This document shows positions 6,699 through 13,566 of a stretch of DNA of 17,770 nucleotides, one piece after another (position 1 is the first letter of the stretch; each line of letters opens with the position of its first letter). The stretch covers positions 1-17,770 of the forward strand of contig CAJUQM010000045.1 in NCBI GenBank assembly GCA_910588005.1, in the 5' to 3' direction. The position numbers were made by a program, and so were the translations under genes. Below the pieces are notes generated by a model, which searched no databases, was not told where the DNA came from, and saw only the letters and a program-made list of their open reading frames with translations. The stretch comes from an uncultured Oscillibacter sp. GTDB taxonomy: Bacteria > Bacillota > Clostridia > Oscillospirales > Oscillospiraceae.

Positions 6699-6770
6699 TA
6701 TGCCAAATGCCAAAGAGTGAGGTGGTTTTTTCGCTTTTATGCCCAAAACACGAAAAAAATCAGATTGTTA

Positions 6771-6799
6771 TTGACAATACTAGGGAAATCATATATGCT
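6771..6799 (+). promoter_or_regulatory. Promoter of LacI-PHP-PfkB operon
   Basis: TTGACA (6771-6776), 17-base spacer, TATGCT (6794-6799). The -35 is perfect and the -10 moderate. Transcription would start near 6806, leaving about 100 bases of leader that contain operator O2 at roughly +50. The gap 6542-6905 thus holds two divergent promoters and two operators. Confidence 0.6.
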
Positions 6800-6855
6800 T
6801 TTATTATATGACTGGAGGTGCAGGTCTACACCGCCGGTTGTGAAAAAGCAAACGG

Positions 6856-6871
6856 AAACGTTTACGATCTT
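6856..6871. promoter_or_regulatory. LacI-family operator O2 (regulator side)
   Basis: Exact 16-base copy of the core of O1 (AAACGTTTACGATCTT), in the leader of the regulator gene; its 8-bp core AAACGTTT is palindromic. The centres of O1 and O2 are 213 bp apart, about 20 helical turns, so one tetrameric repressor could bridge both and silence both operons. Autoregulation of the regulator is implied. Confidence 0.7.
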
Positions 6872-6905
6872 CCGAGGTGGAAAGGGGCGATCCGTCATAA
6901 AAAGC

Positions 6906-7901
6906 GTGACCTTGAAAGATGTGGCAAAAGCCGCTGGCGTCTCCTACGCCACCGTCTCCCGGGCGCTGTCCGGCAGCCCCCAGATCGGCAGCGATACCCG
7001 GGAGCGTATCATTAAGCTGTGCGACGAGATGGGCTACACCACAAATTACGTGGCCCGGTCCATGGTGATGAAAAAGACAGACCTCATCGGCCTGGTAGTG
7101 CCCTCGGTAGACAACCAATTTATGAGCGAGATGGCCTACCACGCGGAGATGAGCGCCCGCACCCACGGTTATAATATCATGCTGTGCAACTCCGGTCCGG
7201 ACCTGAAACAGGAGAAAACCGTGGTCAAACTGCTCTTGGGCCGCCAGGTGGACGGAATCCTCATCGTCCCCCAGGGTCCCAGGACCTATGAGAACATCCG
7301 GGCCTACACCGATCAGGTGCCTACGGTGTTCGTCAGCGAAAACCTCCGCGACCAGCCCCAGAGTTATGTCACTGTGGACAACAGCCGGGGTACCTATATC
7401 GGCACCAAATACCTCTATGAGCTGGGCCACCGGGATATCTTATATTTCGGCCGCCGCCACACCACTACCCACCAGCTGCGGGCCGAAGGGTACATGCGGG
7501 CCTGTCAGGAGCTGGGGCTGCAGCAGCGTTTCTTCAACAGCGAGTTCAGCCGCTCCTCCATTAACAACGGTTACCAGATGGCCAAGGAGCTGTTCTCCCG
7601 CCCCATCGACTATACCGCCATCTTTGCCTCTACGGACTCCCATGCGTTAGGCGTCATGCGGGCGGCGGATGAGCTGCGAATCGCGATCCCGGGCCGTCTC
7701 AGTCTCATCGGCTTCGATAATATCCCCTCGTCGGAACTGCCCCGCATCGAGCTGACCACCATTGAGCAGCCCCTGCGGGAGATGGCGCTCCAGGCCGTGG
7801 ACATGCTGCGGGACAAGATCGAGCACGGCACCCAGGGTTATGTCCACCAGATTCTCCTGCCCAGCCTGGTAAAGCGGGGCACGTGCAGGGCGCTGGACTG
7901 A
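6906..7901 (+). CDS. LacI-family transcriptional repressor
   Basis: 331 aa if it starts at GTG 6906-6908. The helix-turn-helix is at residues about 4-23 (LKDVAKAAGVSYATVSRALS), followed by the hinge (NYVARSMVMKKT) and a sugar-binding type effector domain from about 59 to the end, with the family stretches GLVVPSVDNQF and IGFDNIPSSE. The start is not settled: no ATG fits. GTG 6906 gives the canonical N-terminus, but the nearest Shine-Dalgarno (AAAGGGG, ending 6887) is 18 bases away; it is 9 bases from an in-frame ATA at 6897. It probably binds O1 and O2 and is released by a sugar or sugar phosphate. It is followed 71 bases later by the PHP gene with no terminator between, so it heads that operon. 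Confidence 0.93.
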   Translation: MTLKDVAKAAGVSYATVSRALSGSPQIGSDTRERIIKLCDEMGYTTNYVARSMVMKKTDLIGLVVPSVDNQFMSEMAYHAEMSARTHGYNIMLCNSGPDLKQEKTVVKLLLGRQVDGILIVPQGPRTYENIRAYTDQVPTVFVSENLRDQPQSYVTVDNSRGTYIGTKYLYELGHRDILYFGRRHTTTHQLRAEGYMRACQELGLQQRFFNSEFSRSSINNGYQMAKELFSRPIDYTAIFASTDSHALGVMRAADELRIAIPGRLSLIGFDNIPSSELPRIELTTIEQPLREMALQAVDMLRDKIEHGTQGYVHQILLPSLVKRGTCRALD

Positions 7902-7972
7902 GTCCAAAAGCGGAGAATTCAGGGAAACCCGGCAAATTTACCGAGTCCCGTTTAGGAAAGGGAGCTAGAACC

Positions 7973-8704
7973 ATGACAAACGGCTATCTCTACGACCCGC
8001 ATACCCACACGGCGGAGACCAGCAAATGCGGACATCTCTTCGCCGCCGACGTGGTGGACCGCTATGTCCGCCACGGCTTTTCCGGCCTGGTGGTCACCGA
8101 CCACCTCCATCCGGAGTATCTCTCCCGCATCGACACAGAGCACAACTGGGACAAGGTGATGGACCATTACCTCACCGGCTATCACGCCTCCAAAAAGCGG
8201 GGCGACGAGGCCGGCCTGGACGTGATTCTGGGCGCGGAGCTGCGCTTTCCGGAAAATGACAATGACTATCTGGTCTATGGCATTGACGAGCAGTGGCTCC
8301 GCTCAAATCCCTATATCTGCTGCATGAGCGCGCAGGAGTTCTTCGACAAATATCACCAGCAGGTCCTCATCATCCATGCCCACCCCTTCCGCAAAGGCAG
8401 CGCCCCGGTGCAGGAGAGCGCCGTCCACGGCGCGGAGATCATCAACGGCAATCCCCGCCATGAGAACAATAACGACCAGGCGCTGGCACTGTGCCGCCGC
8501 CATCCGGAGTATTACCGTCTGGCGGGATCAGACACCCACCGGGACGGAGATGAGGCGCGGACCGCCGTCATTCTGCCGGAGCGGGTGAGAGATTCCTTTG
8601 CCTACAAGGCCATGATTGAACGCCGCAGTTTTCATCTCTGGAGTCCCTCGTTCCAGGAGTTTGTAGAGGCCGACGAGGCCATTCGAAAGGAGGAGGCAGT
8701 ATGA
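7973..8704 (+). CDS. PHP-domain metal-dependent phosphoesterase
   Basis: 243 aa, a stand-alone PHP domain. The trinuclear metal site is complete: HTH (H10, H12), DHLH (D43, H44), Glu89 (GAELRF), HAH (H135, H137), and SDTH (D187, H189). His163 in NPRHENNND may also contribute. PHP enzymes of this size hydrolyse small phosphate esters, such as histidinol phosphate or nucleotide bisphosphates; the substrate here is not evident. ATG 7973-7975 has GGAAAGGGAG about 8 bases upstream, and it is preferred over an upstream in-frame start inside the regulator gene's end. Its stop overlaps the next gene's start by ATGA (8701-8704), so the kinase is translationally coupled to it. Co-transcription with the LacI regulator suggests a sugar phosphate or related substrate; this is inference. 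Confidence 0.88.
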   Translation: MTNGYLYDPHTHTAETSKCGHLFAADVVDRYVRHGFSGLVVTDHLHPEYLSRIDTEHNWDKVMDHYLTGYHASKKRGDEAGLDVILGAELRFPENDNDYLVYGIDEQWLRSNPYICCMSAQEFFDKYHQQVLIIHAHPFRKGSAPVQESAVHGAEIINGNPRHENNNDQALALCRRHPEYYRLAGSDTHRDGDEARTAVILPERVRDSFAYKAMIERRSFHLWSPSFQEFVEADEAIRKEEAV

Positions 8705-9579
8705 GCCAATTTGATTCCCTGATTATCGGAGAGGTGGCCCGGGACACCAATGTGGACTACGACGGAACCACAGTCCAGGCCATTGGCGGCGCGGTGTATT
8801 ACTCCGGTTTCGCCGCCGCCAACATCGGACATAAAATCGCCGTGCTGCCCAAGGCGGACATGCTCCCGGAGGAGCTGGAGGCCGCCTTTGCCAAAGCTCC
8901 CAACGCCACGGTGTACGCTCTGCCCAGCAAGCACTCCTTTGTGACCAAAAACGTCTATCACACCCCGGACCGGGAGCGGCGCACCTCCACAGTGGACAGT
9001 GTCATCGATCCCTACCGTACAGAGGAAGTCCCCGCTATTGACGCTAAAATCTGGCACCTGGCGGGTCTTGTGGGCGGCGACATCCCCGACGAGATGATTC
9101 CCTTCGCGGCGGAACGGTCCATGGTGGCAATCGATGTGCAGTGCATGCTCCGCTGGGTGGAAAACGGCGGCATGGTGTATCACGACTGGGCGGCCAAGCG
9201 GAAGATGCTGCCCTACGTCCGCTTTTTAAAGACAGACGCCGCCGAGGCGGAAATTCTCACCGGCCTCACCGACCGGGCAGCCGCTGCCAAAACGCTCTAT
9301 GACTGGGGCGCGAAAGAAGTTTTAATCACCCACAACTCCGAGGTTCTGGTTTACGACGGCCAGGAGATCTACACCTGCCCCATCAAAGCGCGGAACCTCT
9401 CCGGCCGCACCGGCCGGGGGGACACCACCTTTGCCTGCTACATCAACGAACGGCTGACGGAGGAGATTCCCACATCTCTCCGCACTGCCACGGCTCTGGT
9501 CTCCTTAAAAATGGAGACCCCAGGCCCCTATATGGGTACCCGGCAGGATCTGGAAAATTACATCGGCGAATTTTATTGA
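8701..9579 (+). CDS. PfkB/ribokinase-family carbohydrate kinase
   Basis: 292 aa, typical length. N-terminal substrate-binding glycines are at IGGAVYYSG (28-36). The C-terminal ATP/anion-hole signature is TGRGDTTF with catalytic base D241; Arg replaces the usual Ala in the common DTGAGD form. The family phosphorylates sugars, nucleosides or sugar phosphates with ATP in the cytoplasm. The specific substrate is unknown; nothing visible fixes it as fructokinase, ribokinase or phosphofructokinase. The start overlaps the PHP stop codon (ATGA) and has AAAGGAGGAGG inside the end of that gene. It is the last gene of the operon, followed by a strong terminator at 9604-9651. Confidence 0.9.
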   Translation: MSQFDSLIIGEVARDTNVDYDGTTVQAIGGAVYYSGFAAANIGHKIAVLPKADMLPEELEAAFAKAPNATVYALPSKHSFVTKNVYHTPDRERRTSTVDSVIDPYRTEEVPAIDAKIWHLAGLVGGDIPDEMIPFAAERSMVAIDVQCMLRWVENGGMVYHDWAAKRKMLPYVRFLKTDAAEAEILTGLTDRAAAAKTLYDWGAKEVLITHNSEVLVYDGQEIYTCPIKARNLSGRTGRGDTTFACYINERLTEEIPTSLRTATALVSLKMETPGPYMGTRQDLENYIGEFY

Positions 9580-9603
9580 TAAAAATATCCGCCCACTACA
9601 TGG

Positions 9604-9651
9604 AGACAGGACGCCGGAAATCCGGCGTCCTGTCTTCTTGATTTTCTTTTT
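9604..9651 (+). terminator. Strong rho-independent terminator after PfkB gene
   Basis: Arms 9604-9618 and 9621-9635 form a 15-bp perfect palindrome (AGACAGGACGCCGGA and its complement) with two bases between; a few inner pairs open as loop. A T-rich run (TCTTGATTTTCTTTTT) follows. The rest of the 9580-9811 gap holds the neighbouring gene's terminator and nothing else I can recognise. Confidence 0.9.
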
Positions 9652-9750
9652 GCTGCCAGTCCACACCCTTGACAGCAGAGAACGCCGCAGGCGTGCCGTG
9701 CATCCTCTCTTACTGCGGTCCCCGCTGCATCTCCTTCCAGTCCAATGGGA

Positions 9751-9790
9751 ATAAGAACTCCCCGGCCCCGCCGCAGGCGGAGCCGGGGAG
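9751..9790 (-). terminator. Rho-independent terminator after lipoprotein gene
   Basis: CTCCCCGGC (9758-9766) pairs with 9782-9790, continued after one mismatch by CCGCC/GGCGG (9768-9772, 9776-9780) around GCA. The minus transcript then reads UUCUUAUU. It lies about 20 bases past the lipoprotein stop codon. Confidence 0.75.
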
Positions 9791-9811
9791 CAAATCTCTG
9801 CGGGAAGCCGG

Positions 9812-10390
9812 TCACTGCTCCTCCGGGGTAAAGAAGACAAAGAAGGTATCGCCCTCGTCTCCCTCCTCAAAGGCCTCCAGATAGGAGACGGAGAAATCCT
9901 TGCTGTCGGCAGGCACCTCGTACACCAGCAGCCCCGTGCGTTCTTCATTTACGCCCAGCAAATATGTACCGGGCAGTTGGTCGTCGCTGAGGGGATCCAA
10001 CTCCTCTAAAGTCTCCGGGTCCGTTGTGATGGGCACCCGGAAGTCCTCTTCATCACTGCTTCCCCATTGGGCTTGAAAATCGGTATCGTACATCTCCACA
10101 CTGGTAGTGAATGTGTTCTTCACGCTGATCTCCACCACCAGCAGCTTGCTGCCCTCCGCAGCCGCACGGCCGGCAAACTCGCCGCAGGTATACGCGCTGT
10201 TAACCTTATAGTTGAACCAATAGGTATGCATCGTATCGCCAATGCGCCCTTCGGCGTAGCCATCCTCCGCGTAAACGTCTCCGTCCCCGGAACCCACGTT
10301 ATCACCGCTAGGGTCGGAGCTTTTGCCCCCGCAGCCCGCAAGGGCCAACACCAGAAACACTGCCAGCAATACCGATAACAACCGTTTCAT
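9812..10390 (-). CDS. Small secreted lipoprotein, DUF4352-like
   Basis: 192 aa. The signal peptide has MKR, a hydrophobic core and the lipobox LALAGC, predicting lipidation at Cys20 and attachment to the outer face of the cell membrane. A Ser/Gly/Asp-rich linker (about 23-40) leads to a compact beta-type domain with stretches such as SKLLVVEISVKNTFTTSVEMY, cut here as VVEISVKNTF, which recall DUF4352/telomere-repeat-factor-like lipoprotein domains of Firmicutes. Two cysteines after the lipobox are not obvious except Cys at about 69. No enzymatic motif is visible. ATG 10388-10390 has GGAGGG 8 bases upstream. It stands alone, with its own promoter (10464-10492) and terminator. Function unknown; the domain match is from general resemblance. 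Confidence 0.75.
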   Translation of the reverse strand: MKRLLSVLLAVFLVLALAGCGGKSSDPSGDNVGSGDGDVYAEDGYAEGRIGDTMHTYWFNYKVNSAYTCGEFAGRAAAEGSKLLVVEISVKNTFTTSVEMYDTDFQAQWGSSDEEDFRVPITTDPETLEELDPLSDDQLPGTYLLGVNEERTGLLVYEVPADSKDFSVSYLEAFEEGDEGDTFFVFFTPEEQ

Positions 10391-10463
10391 CTGAAATCCC
10401 TCCGAAATCTCTCAAATTCTGTGCTATTCCGGCAGACATCCTACCCTGCCGGGAGTGTAAAAT

Positions 10464-10492
10464 ATTTTAGCACAGCTCTCCTGCAAAGTCAA
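10464..10492 (-). promoter_or_regulatory. Promoter of lipoprotein gene
   Basis: TTGACT (10487-10492), 17-base spacer, TAAAAT (10464-10469) on the minus strand, about 75 bases upstream of the lipoprotein start. Confidence 0.65.
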
Positions 10493-10532
10493 CGCGGTCT
10501 CCGGCATCTTTGCCTCCGCTCTCCAAGATTTT

Positions 10533-10566
10533 AAAAAACGCCACCAACAAGAGCTGGCGGCGTTTT
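10533..10566 (-). terminator. Rho-independent terminator after VOC gene
   Basis: AAAACGCC-G-CCA pairs with TGG-T-GGCGTTTT around an 8-base loop, and the minus transcript ends in six U residues (10533-10538). It starts a few bases past the stop codon of the VOC gene and isolates it from the lipoprotein promoter. Confidence 0.8.
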
Positions 10567-10573
10567 CTCCCTC

Positions 10574-10939
10574 TTACCGGGCAGGAATGATCTCAATCCA
10601 ATACCCATCTGGATCACTGATAAAATAGATGCCCATGGCCGGATTCTCAAAGCAGATGCAGCCCATCTCCCCGTGCTTCCGGTGAACGGTCTCATAGTCC
10701 TCCGCCTGCATGGCCAGATGAAACTCACACTCACCCAGGTCATACCTCTGCGTGTGGTCCCGCAGCCAGGTCAGCTCCAGGCAAAAATCTGTCTCCCCGT
10801 CCCCCAGGAACACAATGATAAAGCTGCCGTCTTCGGCTTCCTTCCGGCGGACCGGCTCCAGGCCCAGGGCGTCCCGGTAAAACTGGATGGACTTGTCCAA
10901 ATCCGTCACATTGAAATTAAAGTGGTTAAATGTCAACAT
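10574..10939 (-). CDS. VOC-superfamily (glyoxalase I-like) metalloprotein
   Basis: 121 aa, one vicinal-oxygen-chelate domain made of two beta-alpha-beta-beta-beta repeats. Candidate metal ligands in glyoxalase I positions are H6 (FNHFNFNV), E55 (CLELTW), H74 (CEFHLAM) and E116 (YWIEII). The spacing and the closing DPDGYWIEIIPAR match lactoylglutathione lyase-like members. It may detoxify methylglyoxal-type aldehydes as a thiol adduct, but VOC proteins are diverse and the substrate cannot be set from sequence. ATG 10937-10939 follows GAGGTGAT. It is monocistronic, with its own promoter and terminator. Confidence 0.85.
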   Translation of the reverse strand: MLTFNHFNFNVTDLDKSIQFYRDALGLEPVRRKEAEDGSFIIVFLGDGETDFCLELTWLRDHTQRYDLGECEFHLAMQAEDYETVHRKHGEMGCICFENPAMGIYFISDPDGYWIEIIPAR

Positions 10940-10958
10940 ACCGTATCACCTCATGGGC

Positions 10959-10988
10959 AGTATAACACACGCCATTTCCTTCGCGCAA
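10959..10988 (-). promoter_or_regulatory. Candidate promoter of VOC gene
   Basis: TTGCGC (10983-10988), 18-base spacer, TATACT (10959-10964) on the minus strand; good -10, weak -35. It lies 20 bases upstream of the start codon, so the leader would be very short. Confidence 0.45.
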
Positions 10989-11076
10989 GTGTTTTTCTCC
11001 GTGCCCAAAATCTTGAAACCATCGGACTGTACGAAAAAGCAGCTCAACTCTCTCTTTTTTTGTGGCAATTCCCTGT

Positions 11077-11105
11077 TTGACGTTTTGCCCCTTCCGTGGT
11101 ACTCT
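11077..11105 (+). promoter_or_regulatory. Promoter of feo operon
   Basis: TTGACG (11077-11082), 17-base spacer, TACTCT (11100-11105). The inverted repeat at 11111-11130 begins 5 bases after the -10 and covers the expected start of transcription. Confidence 0.6.
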
Positions 11106-11110
11106 TACAG

Positions 11111-11130
11111 TAGTTAGAAAGAGCTAACTA
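11111..11130. promoter_or_regulatory. Inverted repeat overlapping feo transcription start, probable iron-responsive operator
   Basis: TAGTTAG, six bases, CTAACTA: perfect 7-bp arms. The half-site GTTAG/CTAAC resembles DtxR/IdeR/MntR-family half-sites, but the 6-base spacing is longer than in the classical DtxR site. Placement at the start of a ferrous iron transport operon supports metal-dependent repression; which regulator binds is inference. Confidence 0.55.
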
Positions 11131-11146
11131 TGTGGGAGGGATACAT

Positions 11147-11377
11147 ATGACATTGGATTTGCTGCCTCTCAGCCAGGAGGCTGTGATCACCGCCGTAGGC
11201 GGCGAGGGCGCACTGCGCTGCCGCCTGCTGGATATGGGGCTGATTCCCAAAACCGCCGTCCGGGTGGAAAAGATCGCTCCGCTGGGCGACCCCATTGAAC
11301 TGCGAGTGCGGGGCTATGCCCTGTCACTGCGGAAAGAGGATGCCCGGAACATCGAGGTGGAGGTGCGGCAGCCATGA
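11147..11377 (+). CDS. feoA: FeoA, ferrous iron transport accessory protein
   Basis: 76 aa, an SH3-like FeoA domain of normal length. Stretches LLDMGLIPKTAVRVEKIAP and DPIELRVRGYALSLR (here cut to LRVRGYALSLR) are characteristic. It acts at the membrane with FeoB during Fe(II) uptake, probably on FeoB's GTPase domain. ATG 11147 is preferred, with GGGAGGG 6 bases upstream; an in-frame ATG-less extension from 11132 has no ribosome binding site. Its stop overlaps the FeoB start (ATGA, 11374-11377), so the two are translationally coupled. First gene of the operon, behind the promoter and inverted repeat at 11077-11130. Confidence 0.95.
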   Translation: MTLDLLPLSQEAVITAVGGEGALRCRLLDMGLIPKTAVRVEKIAPLGDPIELRVRGYALSLRKEDARNIEVEVRQP

Positions 11378-13377
11378 TTTTCGCTCTGGCAGGCAATCAG
11401 AACTGCGGCAAAACCACGCTGTTCAACCAGCTCACCGGCTCTAATCAGCATGTGGGCAACTTTCCCGGTGTGACGGTGGATCAGAAGTCCGGCGCCGTCC
11501 GGGGACAGCGGGACTGCACAGTGGTGGATCTTCCGGGCATCTACTCCATCCGCCCCTATACGCCGGAGGAGATCGTCACCCGGGATTTCATCATCAATCA
11601 AAAACCTGACGGTATCATCAACATTGTAGACGCCACCAATATTGAGCGGAACCTGTATCTGACGCTCCAACTGCTGGAGATGCGCATCCCCATGGTGCTG
11701 GCCCTGAACATGATGGACGAGGTTACCGCCGGCGGCGGCACGATCGACGTCAAAGCCATGTCCGCCGCCCTGGGGATCCCTGTGATTCCCATCTCCGCCG
11801 TAAAAAATGAGGGCGTAGAGGAGCTGATCCGCGTCGCCGTGGCCACGGCCCGCAGCAAAACCCTGCCCCTGGTGTACGACTTCTGCTCCCCCGGCCCGGT
11901 GCACCGCTGCATCCACGCGGTGGTCCACCAGATCGAGGACCATGCGGAGGCCGCGGGCCTGCCGGTGCGCTTTGCCGCCACCAAGCTCATTGAGGACGAC
12001 AGGGATATCCAGGAACGCCTCATGCTGGACCAAAATGAGCTGGAACTCATCGAACACAGCGTCCAGGAGATGGAGGCGGAGCACGGCATGGACCGCAACG
12101 CCGCCCTGGCGGACATGCGGTACGATTTCATTGAAACCGTGTGTATCCGCACGGTTGTAAAATGTCAGGAGTCCCGGGAGCGCCGCCGCAGCGAGGCCAT
12201 CGACCGGGTGATGACCAGCAAATACCTGGCCCTCCCCATCTTCTTCGGCATTATTCTCTCCATCTTCTACCTCACGTTCAACGTGGTAGGAGCGGCCCTA
12301 TCCGATCTGCTGGCAGCGGGCATCGGCTTCCTCACCGCCGCTGTGGACAGCGGCTTGACCACATACGGACTCAACCCGGTGGTCCACAGTCTGGTGATCG
12401 ACGGGGTATTTGCAGGCGTTGGCAGCGTACTCAGCTTTCTGCCCATCATCGTGGTGCTGTTCTTCTTCCTCTCCATTTTGGAGGACACCGGCTATATGGC
12501 CCGGGTGGCCTTTTTTATGGACCAGCTGCTGCGAAAAATCGGCCTCTCAGGCCGCAGTATTGTGCCCATGCTCATTGGTTTCGGCTGCTCCGTACCGGCC
12601 ATCATGTCCACCCGGACGCTGGCCTCCGAGCGGGACCGGCGGATGACGATCCTGCTGACGCCCTTTATGAGCTGCTCTGCCAAGATTCCCATTTACGCCG
12701 TTTTTACCGCCGCTTTTTTCCCCCGCCACGCCGCCCTAGTGATGATCTCGCTGTACTTCGGCGGTATCCTGGTAGGGATTGCCGCCGCCAAAGTGCTGGG
12801 AGCCACCGCCTTTCGGGGCAACCCGGTCCCCTTTGTCATGGAGCTTCCCAACTACCGTTTCCCCTCCGCCCGCAGCGTCTGGCAGCTATGTTGGGACAAG
12901 GCCAAGGACTTCCTCACCCGGGCCTTTACCATCATCTTCGTGGCCACCATTATTGTCTGGTTCCTCCAGACCTTTGACACCCGGCTGAATCTGGTGGCCG
13001 ACAGCTCCGGCAGCCTCCTGGCTTCCGTGGGCGCGTGGATCGCCCCTCTATTCGCCCCTCTGGGCTTTGGGGACTGGCGGGTATCCACAGCCCTGATCAC
13101 CGGCTTTATTGCCAAGGAGTCCGTCATCTCCACTCTGGGGATCCTCACAGGCTCCGGCGCAGACGTCACTGCCGCCGCACTGGATACGCTGTTCTCCCCT
13201 GTCACAGCCGCCAGCTTCCTGGCCTTCACGCTGCTGTATACCCCCTGTATTGCCGCTATTTCCGCCGTAAAGCGGGAGCTTGGCTCCGGCTGGAAGGCCG
13301 CGGGTGTCGCCGTGGCCCAGTGCGCCGTGGCCTGGGTGGTATCCTTGCTGGTATACCGCCTGGCACTCTTGATTTAG
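11374..13377 (+). CDS. feoB: FeoB, ferrous iron transporter with GTPase domain
   Basis: 667 aa, normal for clostridial FeoB. G1 GNQNCGKTT (7-15), G2 region GNFPGVTV (28-35), G3 DLPG (52-55), G4 NMMD (112-115) and G5-like SAVKNEG (141-147) make up the cytoplasmic GTPase domain. A helical linker runs to about residue 280. The membrane part follows, with two Gate repeats; the conserved GFGCSVPAIMSTRTL lies in the first, and FIAKESVISTLG in the second. It transports Fe(II) into the cell using GTP hydrolysis. It overlaps feoA by 4 bases and is followed after 11 bases by the Cys-rich tail gene. The feo operon is not obviously related to the sugar-phosphate genes on either side. Confidence 0.97.
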   Translation: MIFALAGNQNCGKTTLFNQLTGSNQHVGNFPGVTVDQKSGAVRGQRDCTVVDLPGIYSIRPYTPEEIVTRDFIINQKPDGIINIVDATNIERNLYLTLQLLEMRIPMVLALNMMDEVTAGGGTIDVKAMSAALGIPVIPISAVKNEGVEELIRVAVATARSKTLPLVYDFCSPGPVHRCIHAVVHQIEDHAEAAGLPVRFAATKLIEDDRDIQERLMLDQNELELIEHSVQEMEAEHGMDRNAALADMRYDFIETVCIRTVVKCQESRERRRSEAIDRVMTSKYLALPIFFGIILSIFYLTFNVVGAALSDLLAAGIGFLTAAVDSGLTTYGLNPVVHSLVIDGVFAGVGSVLSFLPIIVVLFFFLSILEDTGYMARVAFFMDQLLRKIGLSGRSIVPMLIGFGCSVPAIMSTRTLASERDRRMTILLTPFMSCSAKIPIYAVFTAAFFPRHAALVMISLYFGGILVGIAAAKVLGATAFRGNPVPFVMELPNYRFPSARSVWQLCWDKAKDFLTRAFTIIFVATIIVWFLQTFDTRLNLVADSSGSLLASVGAWIAPLFAPLGFGDWRVSTALITGFIAKESVISTLGILTGSGADVTAAALDTLFSPVTAASFLAFTLLYTPCIAAISAVKRELGSGWKAAGVAVAQCAVAWVVSLLVYRLALLI

Positions 13378-13388
13378 GAGGAATCCAT

Positions 13389-13520
13389 GTGCTGGAACTG
13401 TTGATTTTAGCGGCTCTTGCCATTTGGCTGATTGTGGCCCTGCGGGTCTGCCGCCGCAAGGGTGGCTGCGGCGGGGACTGTACCCGTTGCAGCCGCTGCG
13501 GCCACTCCTGCGATCTCTAG
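13389..13520 (+). CDS. FeoB-associated Cys-rich membrane protein
   Basis: 43 aa, too short for most gene finders. One N-terminal membrane helix (LELLILAALAIWLIVAL) is followed by a basic, Cys-rich tail with CRRKGGCGGDC and CSRCGHSC, six cysteines in all. This is the pattern of the FeoB-associated Cys-rich family (Pfam PF12669) that follows feoB in many Firmicutes; the role is thought to be in Fe(II) uptake but is not settled. The start is GTG 13389-13391, 7 bases after GGAGG (13376-13380 region); the ATG two bases earlier in ATGTG opens a frame that stops after five codons. The gene ends just before the shared terminator at 13523-13553. Confidence 0.88.
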   Translation: MLELLILAALAIWLIVALRVCRRKGGCGGDCTRCSRCGHSCDL

Positions 13521-13522
13521 CC

Positions 13523-13553
13523 AAAAAGCGCCCTCCCCAATCGGGGAGGGCGC
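13523..13553. terminator. Bidirectional terminator between feo operon and ABC/HAD operon
   Basis: GCGCCCTCCCC (13528-13538) pairs perfectly with 13543-13553 around AATC. On the minus strand five U residues follow directly, a strong terminator for the HAD gene at 13567. On the plus strand the tail is TGCTCTCTCTTC, weaker but usable for the feo operon. Confidence 0.9.
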
Positions 13554-13566
13554 TGCTCTCTCTTCG

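Noticed and set aside
12141..12977. 278-codon plus-strand frame inside feoB
   Set aside because: Lies wholly within feoB in another frame, with an Arg/His/Pro-rich translation typical of a shifted frame.
13035..13520. 161-codon plus-strand frame overlapping the end of feoB
   Set aside because: Most of it overlaps feoB in another frame; only the last 44 codons, starting at GTG 13389, make a real gene.
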